Assembly: GCA_002386465.1 (NCBI GenBank)
Contig: DGIT01000024.1
Span: forward strand, 2,253-17,359
DNA from: Burkholderiales bacterium UBA4615
Lineage (GTDB): Bacteria > Pseudomonadota > Gammaproteobacteria > Burkholderiales > Burkholderiaceae_E
Reading direction: 5' to 3'
Length of the DNA: 15,107 nt
Below are positions 1-7,337 of this stretch, in pieces. Under the pieces are notes generated by a model that saw only the letters and a list, made by a program, of their open reading frames with translations, did not search any database and was not told the DNA's origin. The position numbers and the translations under genes are program-made. How positions within the stretch are numbered: position 1 is the first letter of the stretch; each line of letters begins with the position of its first letter.

Positions 1-89
1 AGTCGCTCAAGGAAGGCCAGAAAGTGCAGTTCGACGTGGTTCAGGGTCCCAAGGGCAAGCAGGCGTCCAACATCACGGGCCAACAGTAA
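1..89 (+). CDS. Cold-shock domain protein, C-terminal end (partial)
   Basis: Only the last 28 codons are inside the window; the reading frame begins at base 3 and ends at a TAA. The visible residues include EGQKVQFDVVQGPKGKQASN, the typical last strands of a CspA-family cold-shock domain (one small OB-fold that binds single-stranded RNA and DNA, normally about 67-70 residues). The family is clear, but which paralogue this is, and whether it is cold-induced, cannot be told because the promoter, long leader and RNP motifs are outside the window. The gene converges on ompW and shares the hairpin terminator just downstream. Confidence 0.9.
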   Translation, partial: SLKEGQKVQFDVVQGPKGKQASNITGQQ

Positions 90-116
90 ACCTCGTCCGC
101 TTGGCGGGCTTAAAAG

Positions 117-143
117 AAAAACGCCGGAATTTCCGGCGTTTTT
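117..143. terminator. Bidirectional Rho-independent terminator between csp and ompW
   Basis: A 13-base arm (117-129, AAAAACGCCGGAA) is complementary to 131-143 (TTCCGGCGTTTTT). The stem core is GC-rich, flanked by an A-run on one side and a T-run on the other. It lies 27 bases after the cold-shock stop and 19 bases beyond the ompW stop, so it can end transcription from both sides. Confidence 0.88.
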
Positions 144-162
144 CTTTGGTGAGGTGGTGATC

Positions 163-837
163 TCAGAATCGGTATCCGATCCCGAAGGTGTAGATCCAGG
201 GATCGAGCTTCGTGTCCATCGTCTGGCCAGTGGACAGTGTCGTGGTGGTCTTGAGCCAGGATTTCAGAATGGCGGCCTCCAGCGACCATTTCGGCGAAAA
301 CTGCCAGACCATCCCGAGCTGGGCAGTGAACGCCCAGCGCGAGTCCACCGAGAGGGTGGTGGGGTTGGCCGCGCTGCCGCCAGTCAGCCCTGAGAGCGCC
401 ATGGTGCTGGTTGCGTCGTAGAACTTTGCATACGTCGGGCCTGCACCCACGTAGGGCCGTAGCGTGGCCTGCGGTTCAAAAAAGCGGTATTGCGCCAGAA
501 GGGTGACTGGAAGCACCCGGACGTCGCCGATCTTGCCAACGCCAGCCACCGCACCATCGCCCACCAGTTCATGCTTGAACCCCGGTGCAATCGGCAGATC
601 GAAGGCGATGTTGTCAGTCCACATCCAGGTCACGCCGCCCGAGATCTGGTTGGCGGGCTTGACGTCGGATTTCGTGCCTGCGAACGCAGGCGGGGACAGA
701 TCGCCGCTGGTCACGTCGGGCGAAATGCGTGTTCCGCCAGCGCGCACGATGACCGAACCTGCGGGCTGGGCTTGAACGCTGGCAGCTGCCAACAGGGTGG
801 CACACACTGCTGCGCTGAGAAAAATGGGCTTTGCCAT
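163..837 (-). CDS. ompW: OmpW-family outer membrane protein
   Basis: The 224-residue product has a Sec signal peptide (residues 1-23, ending SVQA before Q24) and then alternating beta-strand sequence ending in Phe (GIGYRF), the usual C-terminal signal for outer-membrane barrel insertion. OmpW hallmarks are DVRVLPVTLLAQYRF (about 105-119) and RPYVGAGPTYAKF (127-139). OmpW proteins are eight-stranded barrels with a hydrophobic channel, thought to admit small hydrophobic molecules. An AGGAGA at 848-853 (minus strand) lies 10 bases before the ATG. The gene begins 27 bases after the upstream esterase ends and has no promoter of its own that I can see, so co-transcription with the esterase is likely. 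Length is normal for the family. The substrate is unknown. Confidence 0.92.
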   Translation of the reverse strand: MAKPIFLSAAVCATLLAAASVQAQPAGSVIVRAGGTRISPDVTSGDLSPPAFAGTKSDVKPANQISGGVTWMWTDNIAFDLPIAPGFKHELVGDGAVAGVGKIGDVRVLPVTLLAQYRFFEPQATLRPYVGAGPTYAKFYDATSTMALSGLTGGSAANPTTLSVDSRWAFTAQLGMVWQFSPKWSLEAAILKSWLKTTTTLSTGQTMDTKLDPWIYTFGIGYRF

Positions 838-864
838 GATGAATGGGTCTCCTGCCTCGTGGAA

Positions 865-2061
865 TCAGAGCCAGCCTGCAACGGCAAGCGAACGTGAGAT
901 CAGCTGACTGAGCAGCTGGTGGCCGTAGGCCGAGGGATGGAAACCATCGGAAAACGCCCAGGTTTTGTACCAGTTGGCGCCGCCGGTGGCGCCAGCCGGC
1001 GGGTTGGCGGCCAGGAAGGCATCGGTGCAGGCGGCCCAGGTTTTTTGAGCCCTCGCGGTCTCACTGTCGCCAGGCGAACCTTTGTCGACACAAGCCGGCG
1101 CGGTGACGTTCGTCAGACCGAATTGCGCAGGCGTGGCAATCTGATTGTTGAACTCGGTATAGAAATCAACCAGTGCGACCTTGGCGTTGCCTGCTGCGCG
1201 TGTGGCCAGTTGCGTGTTGAAGGCCACGACCCAGCTCTTGAAGAGCGCCTCGGACTGAGCACGCGTCGCCGCACCCGCCTGCGTCTCGATTTGCTTCAGA
1301 ACGCCCTGGAACAATGGCGTGTTAGTGATGCTCGGGATGTTCAGGAGCGCGATCTGCTGGGCCCCTTTGTCGAGCGCTTTGGTCTGAATGGTGTCGTAGA
1401 ACGTGTTGGCCAGGCTGGTCATGTAGGTGCCGCCAGCACCTGCGAGCGCTGCCTGGCAGCCTGCCGTGGGGCCACCGGCACACGCCGTGCCGAGTGCCCC
1501 CATCTGCGCGGACGTCAGGACGGTGAACAGCAGCGCCTCATAGGACGCACCGCCGTCGACAGGCTGCGTGAGGTAGGCGGTGACCAGTGCGGCAGCATCG
1601 TTGCCGCCCCCATCGATGATCAGCAGGTCCTTGGCGCCAAAGTTGCCAGCCAGGTTCGCGGTGGAGAATTGCACACCGATCACTCGAGGATCTGCTGCTG
1701 AGTAAGGGCTGTTATCTGGATTCACGCCACTGAATCTGTTGATCACGCCGCCACCAATCGCAAAGTTCGTACAGCCGGCCGTGGGGTTGGCTGCGAATGT
1801 CGTTCCGGTGAAGGCAAAAAAGTTGCAGCCCTTGGGCAGCCCGTAGAGCTGCGCGATCCGCTCTGGGTACGTGTCGTTGCCCTGAATGGTGAACTTGATC
1901 CCGAACGTGCCGACATCGGCCAGACTGTCTCCCATGACTTTGACCGAAGTGATGGCGACCCGCGGGGTGGTGTCTGCGCTGCTGCCGCCGCAGGCAGCGA
2001 TGAGCACTGACAGGGCAGTCGAAGCCGCCAGGGTCAGCGAGGCACGGAAATACCGGTTCAT
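865..2061 (-). CDS. SGNH/GDSL-family esterase or lipase, predicted lipoprotein
   Basis: The 398-residue product starts at the ATG at 2061, which is preceded by AAGGAGA at ideal spacing; an in-frame ATG at 2079 lies upstream of that site and is less likely. The N-terminus is a signal with lipobox IAAC (Cys24), followed by GG and a Ser/Thr-rich linker, so the enzyme is probably lipid-anchored in the envelope. SGNH blocks are present in order: GDSLADVG (44-51, nucleophile Ser46), AIGGG (101-105), IDGGGNDAA (149-157, with Asn154) and DGFHPSAYGH (372-381, catalytic Asp372 and His375). Such enzymes hydrolyse carboxyl esters of lipids, sugars or aryl esters; the substrate cannot be read here. It is the first gene of a likely two-gene operon with ompW, which could import a product. 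Confidence 0.88.
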   Translation of the reverse strand: MNRYFRASLTLAASTALSVLIAACGGSSADTTPRVAITSVKVMGDSLADVGTFGIKFTIQGNDTYPERIAQLYGLPKGCNFFAFTGTTFAANPTAGCTNFAIGGGVINRFSGVNPDNSPYSAADPRVIGVQFSTANLAGNFGAKDLLIIDGGGNDAAALVTAYLTQPVDGGASYEALLFTVLTSAQMGALGTACAGGPTAGCQAALAGAGGTYMTSLANTFYDTIQTKALDKGAQQIALLNIPSITNTPLFQGVLKQIETQAGAATRAQSEALFKSWVVAFNTQLATRAAGNAKVALVDFYTEFNNQIATPAQFGLTNVTAPACVDKGSPGDSETARAQKTWAACTDAFLAANPPAGATGGANWYKTWAFSDGFHPSAYGHQLLSQLISRSLAVAGWL

Positions 2062-2125
2062 ATCGTCTCCTTGATTCATGGGCCGGATGGTCGGCCAGTG
2101 CTGCCGCCCCCGTGCTGGAAGCTAG

Positions 2126-2153
2126 ACAATAACGTCGTTGGCGCGGAAGTCAA
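2126..2153 (-). promoter_or_regulatory. Candidate sigma-70 promoter for the esterase-ompW operon
   Basis: On the minus strand, TTGACT (2153-2148) is separated by 16 bases from TATTGT (2131-2126). The predicted start near 2119 would leave a leader of about 58 bases before the esterase ATG at 2061. The -35 box is good (5 of 6) and the -10 moderate (4 of 6). Confidence 0.45.
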
Positions 2154-2258
2154 CGCAACCGCACGGTTTCTGCGCATCCGCGCTTTGGGCAGGCAGTCGA
2201 AATCACGGATCGACCTTCGAGCGCTTGTTCAGCGCGATCAGACGCGCTTCAACCCTGT

Positions 2259-2290
2259 GCTGAGCAATCTCCGGCCGACCCGTGCTCAGC
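2259..2290. repeat. 8-bp inverted repeat downstream of the dehalogenase gene
   Basis: GCTGAGCA (2259-2266) is complementary to TGCTCAGC (2283-2290) with a 16-base loop. It lies 28 bases beyond the dehalogenase stop. There is no T-run on the minus strand, so this is at best a weak or Rho-assisted terminator, and it may be chance. I saw no gene in the rest of 2080-2317. Confidence 0.3.
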
Positions 2291-2317
2291 GTGCCGCCGT
2301 CGACGACCGCAGTGCCC

Positions 2318-3202
2318 TTATTCGTGTTGTGACAGCCAGGCCGCTACCGCCCGGCCAATGACCGCACCGGAATCTTCCTGGATGAAGTGCAGGCCTGGCA
2401 CGGTGACCTCGTGCTGGTTCGGCCAGCTGCGGCAGAACGCGCGCTGCGCACCCACAAGGATGGAGCCCGGCTCGGCATTGATGAAGAGCTTGGGCACCGG
2501 GCTGGTGCTCAACCACTGCGCATACGCCTGCACCAGCGCCACGACGTTCGGCGGCTCGCCGGCGATCGGGATCTGCCGCGGCCAGTTCAGCATCGGCTGT
2601 CGGTCCTCTTCCTGGACGAACGCGGCTCTGTAGGCTGCCATCTCGTCTTCTGAGAGCTTGCGCAGGATGGAGCTGGGCAACACGCCTTCAATGAACAGGT
2701 TGCGCTTGAGCACCAGGTCTTCACCCTTGGCTGAGCGGAAACCCTGAAAGATGCCGCGCGCCTTCTCAGGCCAGTCGTCCCAGGACGGCAGGGGCATGAC
2801 GATGGCTTCCATGTAGGCGATGCCGCGCACCTGCTGCGGGTGCAGCCGGGCCCAGTGAAAGCCCAGAGCGCTGCCCCAGTCATGCAGCACCAGGGTCACC
2901 CGCTGGTTTCCGATCAAGGCTTCGAGCTGGGCGGCCAGCAGTTCGTAGGTGCCCTCCAGCGTGTATCGCCCTGGACCCAGGCTTGCCGGCAGCTTGTCGG
3001 AGTCGCCATGGCCAATCAGGTCGGGCGCAATCACACGGCCCAGGCCAGCCAGCGGCGGCATGACGTCGCGCCACAGATAGCTCGAGGTCGGATTGCCATG
3101 CAGCAACACAATGGGCTCGCCATGGCCGATCTCGACATGCGCGAGGCGACGGCCAAGAACCGTGGTGAACTGCTTGGGTGGTAACGCTGCAGCGTTCGTC
3201 AT
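2318..3202 (-). CDS. Haloalkane dehalogenase, HLD-II (LinB-like) alpha/beta hydrolase
   Basis: The 294-residue product closely matches what I recall of LinB along its whole length: HGNPTSSYLWR (35-45), DLIGHGDSDK (61-70), HDWGSALGFHWA (107-118), YMEAIV (130-135), NWPRQIPIAGEP (206-217), PKLFINAEPG (237-246) and HFIQEDS (272-278). The HLD-II set is complete: nucleophile Asp108, base His272, acid Glu132, and halide-binding Asn37 and Trp109. These enzymes cleave carbon-halogen bonds of haloalkanes with water, giving an alcohol and halide, in the cytoplasm. There is no signal peptide. The start codon overlaps the tetR stop as ATGA, so translation is coupled to the regulator. The natural substrate is unknown, because family members have broad ranges and many have no assigned physiological role. 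An ordinary epoxide hydrolase is less likely given the Asn-Trp halide pair. Confidence 0.9.
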   Translation of the reverse strand: MTNAAALPPKQFTTVLGRRLAHVEIGHGEPIVLLHGNPTSSYLWRDVMPPLAGLGRVIAPDLIGHGDSDKLPASLGPGRYTLEGTYELLAAQLEALIGNQRVTLVLHDWGSALGFHWARLHPQQVRGIAYMEAIVMPLPSWDDWPEKARGIFQGFRSAKGEDLVLKRNLFIEGVLPSSILRKLSEDEMAAYRAAFVQEEDRQPMLNWPRQIPIAGEPPNVVALVQAYAQWLSTSPVPKLFINAEPGSILVGAQRAFCRSWPNQHEVTVPGLHFIQEDSGAVIGRAVAAWLSQHE

Positions 3203-3783
3203 GGAAGGACACTCCGAATCAGGCCAAAGGTGGTGGCAATGGTTTGCAGGTGCCGCGCATCAGGCAGACGGCGGCGACTGGACACGCGAATCCCTTCGTT
3301 GAACAGCATCAGCGTGGCCGCCAGCTCCTCGGCGTGCGCCGGGCCTGCGCCGGCTTCCTGCAGGCAGGCCTGAAAGATGCGCTGCATGTCGTCAAGGTGA
3401 GCACTCGCGCGCGCGGCGAGCGCGTCGTCTACACCCGCCATTTCCAGTACGGTGTTCACCACCATGCAACCCCAGTGCCCCTTTAACCTGCCGGCACCCC
3501 GGGCACCGATGAAGTTGTGCTCGAAGAAGTGCTCCAGGGCATCGAGCGGCAGCATGTCGGCGCGGGTGCGCTGCAGCATCTCAAGCGTACGCGCTGCAAA
3601 GAGGTCCAGGCACTCGATATACAGGCTGCGCTTATCTGAAAAAGCGGCGTAAAAGCTGCTGCGACCGATGTGCATCTCTGCCAGCAAATCCGCCAGTGAA
3701 GTCGCCTGATAGCCCTTTCGCCAGAACAGCGCAAGCGCCTGATTGAGGGCTTTGGGTCGGTCGAATTCAATGGGGCGAGCCAT
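3199..3783 (-). CDS. TetR/AcrR-family transcriptional repressor
   Basis: The 194-residue product has the N-terminal TetR helix-turn-helix: ALNQALALFWRKGYQATSLADLL, then IGRSSFYAAFSDKRSLY (39-55), with the recognition helix about 39-47. The C-terminal part is a ligand domain carrying GCMVVNT (105-111). Cysteines lie at 58, 106 and 140. The gene is divergent from the ene-reductase gene and overlaps the dehalogenase gene by four bases. Its ATG is only six bases beyond a candidate -10 box and has no Shine-Dalgarno sequence, so the message may be leaderless. A near-perfect 28-bp palindrome just upstream is the obvious operator for autorepression and for repression of the opposite arm. The ligand is not identifiable from sequence. 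The family is certain; the regulon is inferred. Confidence 0.92.
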   Translation of the reverse strand: MARPIEFDRPKALNQALALFWRKGYQATSLADLLAEMHIGRSSFYAAFSDKRSLYIECLDLFAARTLEMLQRTRADMLPLDALEHFFEHNFIGARGAGRLKGHWGCMVVNTVLEMAGVDDALAARASAHLDDMQRIFQACLQEAGAGPAHAEELAATLMLFNEGIRVSSRRRLPDARHLQTIATTFGLIRSVLP

Positions 3784-3787
3784 GCCG

Positions 3788-3815
3788 GAATTATGAACCG
3801 TTCGGTTTATAATTC
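3788..3815. promoter_or_regulatory. 28-bp palindromic operator, probable TetR-family binding site
   Basis: Arm GAATTATGAACCG (3788-3800) pairs with CGGTTTATAATTC (3803-3815) in 12 of 13 positions around a central TT. The size and symmetry fit a TetR-family operator in the divergent gap between tetR (start 3783) and the ene-reductase gene (start 3863). It covers TATAAT on the plus strand and CATAAT on the minus strand, so a bound repressor would block both. Confidence 0.8.
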
Positions 3816-3817
3816 AA
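3790..3817 (-). promoter_or_regulatory. Candidate tetR-dehalogenase promoter, predicted leaderless
   Basis: On the minus strand, TTGAAT (3817-3812) is 16 bases from CATAAT (3795-3790). Six bases follow the -10 before the A of the tetR ATG at 3783, so the expected transcription start falls on or next to the start codon. Both boxes are inside or touching the palindrome. Confidence 0.5.
3808..3813 (+). promoter_or_regulatory. Perfect -10 box for the ene-reductase-SDR operon
   Basis: TATAAT lies within the right arm of the palindrome, about 50 bases before the ene-reductase ATG. No good -35 is visible at 16-18 bases upstream (the sequence there is CCGGAA-like), so basal activity may be low or helped by another factor. 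Confidence 0.5.
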
Positions 3818-3862
3818 AGGCCGCTCTCATGACGCCATTCAAACGACCTACACGGACCCGAT

Positions 3863-4939
3863 ATGACTTCCCTCTTCGACCCCCTGCAACTGGGCGCGCT
3901 GCATCTGCCGAACCGTATCGTGATGGCCCCACTCACACGCATGCGGGCTGATCCGCAGGGGGTACCGATCGCGCTGATGCAGCGTTACTACGCCCAACGT
4001 GCGCAGGCAGGCCTGATCCTGACCGAAGCCACGGTGGTGCACCCCAGCGGCGTCGGATATCCCGGCACACCCGGCATCTGGACCGACGAGCAGATGCGCG
4101 GCTGGCGCGCGGTGGTGCAAGCGGTGCACGATGCCGGCGGTCGCATCGCCATGCAGCTGTGGCACGTCGGCCGTATCAGCCATCCCGATGTGCTGGGCGG
4201 AGCGCAGCCTGTGGCGCCAAGCGCACTCGCGGCCAAAGGCGCGGTGAGCGTCATGCGCCCCAAGCGCGACTATGTCGTGCCCCGCGCTCTCGAGGAAAAC
4301 GAGATCCAGGAGATCATTGCCGCCTTCGGCCATGGCGCGGCGCAAGCACGCGAGGCTGGCTTTGATGGTGTCGAGATCCACGGCGCCAACGGCTATCTGC
4401 TGGACCAGTTCCTGCAGGACGGGAGCAACCAGCGGACCGACGCCTGGGGCGGCAGCATTGCCAACCGTTGTCGCATGCATCTGGCGGTGACCGATGCGGT
4501 GGTTCAGGCGTGGAGCGCCGAACGCGTTGGCATGCACCTGGCGCCGCGCTGCGATGCGCACACCATGGGCGACACCGACCCGCAGGCCTTGTTCACCCAC
4601 CTGGTGCGCGAGCTGGATCAGCGCAAGCTCGCGTACATCTTTACGCGCGACTCCAAGAAAGCCCCGCAACTCAGCGCGCAGTTGCGTCCGCTCTTTAAAG
4701 GCGCCTGGATTTCCAACGAAGCCTATGACTTCGCGATGGCGCAGGCGGCACTGCAGGACGGCGAATGCGACGCAGTCGCCTTCGGCAAGGCGTACATCGC
4801 CAACCCGGATCTGGTGCAGCGCCTGCGTACGGGCGCCCCTCTGAACGCGCCTGTGCCCGAGACGTTCTATGGCCCGTTGGTGCCGTCGCCGGAGGTGGGT
4901 TACACCGACTATCCGACGCTGGACCAAGCCACCGCCTGA
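3863..4939 (+). CDS. Old Yellow Enzyme family ene-reductase (alkene reductase)
   Basis: The 358-residue product is a full-length FMN-dependent TIM-barrel enzyme of the NemA/OYE class: LPNRIVMAPLTRMRAD (15-30, Thr25 near the flavin), AMQLWHVGR (96-104), EIHGANGYLLDQFLQDGSNQ (171-190, with the substrate-binding pair His173/Asn176 and Tyr178), RTDAWGGSIANR (191-202), FGKAYIANPDLVQRL (307-321) and GYTDYPT near the end. Such enzymes use NAD(P)H to reduce activated C=C bonds or nitro groups and often detoxify electrophiles. Two flavin-contact positions look unusual: VGMHLAP (222-228) where relatives commonly have an Arg, and FGK (307-309) where FGR is usual. The ribosome site is weak. The gene leads an operon with the SDR 32 bases downstream and is divergent from tetR. 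The closest named relative is NemA, but I do not assign that name. Confidence 0.93.
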   Translation: MTSLFDPLQLGALHLPNRIVMAPLTRMRADPQGVPIALMQRYYAQRAQAGLILTEATVVHPSGVGYPGTPGIWTDEQMRGWRAVVQAVHDAGGRIAMQLWHVGRISHPDVLGGAQPVAPSALAAKGAVSVMRPKRDYVVPRALEENEIQEIIAAFGHGAAQAREAGFDGVEIHGANGYLLDQFLQDGSNQRTDAWGGSIANRCRMHLAVTDAVVQAWSAERVGMHLAPRCDAHTMGDTDPQALFTHLVRELDQRKLAYIFTRDSKKAPQLSAQLRPLFKGAWISNEAYDFAMAQAALQDGECDAVAFGKAYIANPDLVQRLRTGAPLNAPVPETFYGPLVPSPEVGYTDYPTLDQATA

Positions 4940-4971
4940 CCGCCCGTCGCTTTCAAATCAGAAGCCCACCC

Positions 4972-5760
4972 ATGAACAAACCCGTTTGTCTGATCCTCGG
5001 CGCTGGCGCTGGCATCGGCGGCAACGTCGCCAAGCGTTTCGCACATGAGGGCTATCACGCCTGCCTCGCGCGGCGCAGCGACAAAGCCGGACTCGACAAG
5101 CTGGTGGCCGAGATCGAGGCTGCGGGCGGATCGGCCACTGGTTACATCGTGAATGCAGTGGAAGAAGGCAGCATCGAGCAGCTGGTCACCCACATCGAGG
5201 CCAACGTTGGCCCCATTGCAGTCGCCGTGTTTAACCTGGGGGCGCAGATCGGCGACCGCGGACTGGCCAGCACCACCCTGAAGGCCTTCGAGGTCGGCTG
5301 GCGCATGGCCACCTTCGGCCTGTTCCGCCTGGCGCAGGTGCTGTTTCCCTACATGGAGCAGCGCGGCAAAGGTGCGCTGCTGGTGACGTCTGCCACGGCC
5401 GCAATGCGCGGCAACGCTGGCCAGCACTCGCATGCAGCCGCCATGGGCGGGCGACGCATGCTGTGCCAGTCATTGAATGCGCAGTTCGCGAGCAAAGGGA
5501 TCCATGTGACGCACATCGTCATTGACGGCGCCGTGGACGCACCCGACACCCTGGGCAAAATGCTCGGCCCGGAGCGCTTCCAGGCGCTGCGCGAGAAAAA
5601 AGGCATGGATCACGATGGCCTGCTGGTGCCGGCCGAAGTGGCCAACACCTACTTCTACATCGCGCACCAGCACCGCTCGGCCTGGACATTCGAACTGGAC
5701 CTGCGCTCGCATTCCGACCTGGCCTGGTGGAACCACGCGAGCAGCCCTGATCTGAAATAG
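4972..5760 (+). CDS. Short-chain dehydrogenase/reductase-like protein lacking the YxxxK motif
   Basis: The 262-residue product starts at the ATG at 4972; longer in-frame readings run back into the ene-reductase gene and are not credible. It has the Rossmann cofactor motif LGAGAGIG (9-16), a FNLGA segment (87-91) in place of the usual NNAG, and a conserved Ser140 in LVTSATAAMRG. Fourteen residues later, where classical SDRs have Tyr-x-x-x-Lys, this protein has His154-AAA-Met158. Without that pair normal SDR hydride-transfer chemistry is doubtful, although cofactor binding may persist. It follows the ene-reductase by 32 bases and ends before a strong terminator, so the two genes should be co-transcribed. 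It might be an enzyme with altered chemistry, a partner or sensor protein, or a decaying gene; the frame is intact. Confidence 0.87.
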   Translation: MNKPVCLILGAGAGIGGNVAKRFAHEGYHACLARRSDKAGLDKLVAEIEAAGGSATGYIVNAVEEGSIEQLVTHIEANVGPIAVAVFNLGAQIGDRGLASTTLKAFEVGWRMATFGLFRLAQVLFPYMEQRGKGALLVTSATAAMRGNAGQHSHAAAMGGRRMLCQSLNAQFASKGIHVTHIVIDGAVDAPDTLGKMLGPERFQALREKKGMDHDGLLVPAEVANTYFYIAHQHRSAWTFELDLRSHSDLAWWNHASSPDLK

Positions 5761-5812
5761 CGAGGCCCGCCGTGCGCGCCACTCGCCAGGTCAGCGAGCC
5801 CGAGCGGAACCT

Positions 5813-5864
5813 CTGAAACAGAAAACCCCAGTCGACTTCAACGAACTGGGGTTTTCTGTTTCAG
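5813..5864. terminator. Strong bidirectional terminator between the SDR gene and icd
   Basis: A perfect 20-base inverted repeat: arm CTGAAACAGAAAACCCCAGT (5813-5832) and its exact complement at 5845-5864, with a 12-base loop. A CCCC/GGGG stem core is followed by GTTTTCTGTTT on either strand. It lies 52 bases after the SDR stop and 36 bases beyond the icd stop. Confidence 0.85.
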
Positions 5865-5900
5865 GCCGCCCGGAACGTCCGAAGACGTCCCCGACAGCTG

Positions 5901-7154
<1,254 letters not shown>

Positions 7155-7203
7155 GGATGGTCCTCCCCTGTTTGCGCCGTGATGACGCGTTTTTGATCGC
7201 GGA

Positions 7204-7209
7204 ATTATA
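7204..7209 (-). promoter_or_regulatory. Candidate -10 box for icd
   Basis: The minus strand reads TATAAT, predicting a start near 7197 and a leader of about 43 bases. The -35 region is poor (CTGAGG at 17 bases). An overlapping plus-strand TTATAT (7205-7210) could serve the divergent DUF192 gene but also lacks a clear -35. Confidence 0.45.
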
Positions 7210-7337
7210 TGACGGTTCGCCTGCCCCCTCAGAACGCGGCGTCTGTCTGTTTCAACCGAATCCGGCTATCGTGCGCCGCAGCGCCGATCCGGCACACGAC
7301 ATCTCCTGCACCCACCGGGTTCGAAAGGTCGAATTTC

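Noticed and set aside
919..1701. 260-codon open frame antisense to the GDSL esterase
   Set aside because: The opposite strand carries GDSL, GND and DxxH blocks plus a lipobox; this frame shows none.
2062..2079. Upstream ATG (2079) as the start of the GDSL esterase
   Set aside because: It would place the strong AAGGAGA inside the coding region and put charged residues before the signal peptide; the ATG at 2061 fits better.
3848..4927. 359-codon open frame antisense to the ene-reductase gene
   Set aside because: It mirrors a gene with clear OYE motifs, resembles no family and has no ribosome site. Long antisense frames are normal in GC-rich genes.
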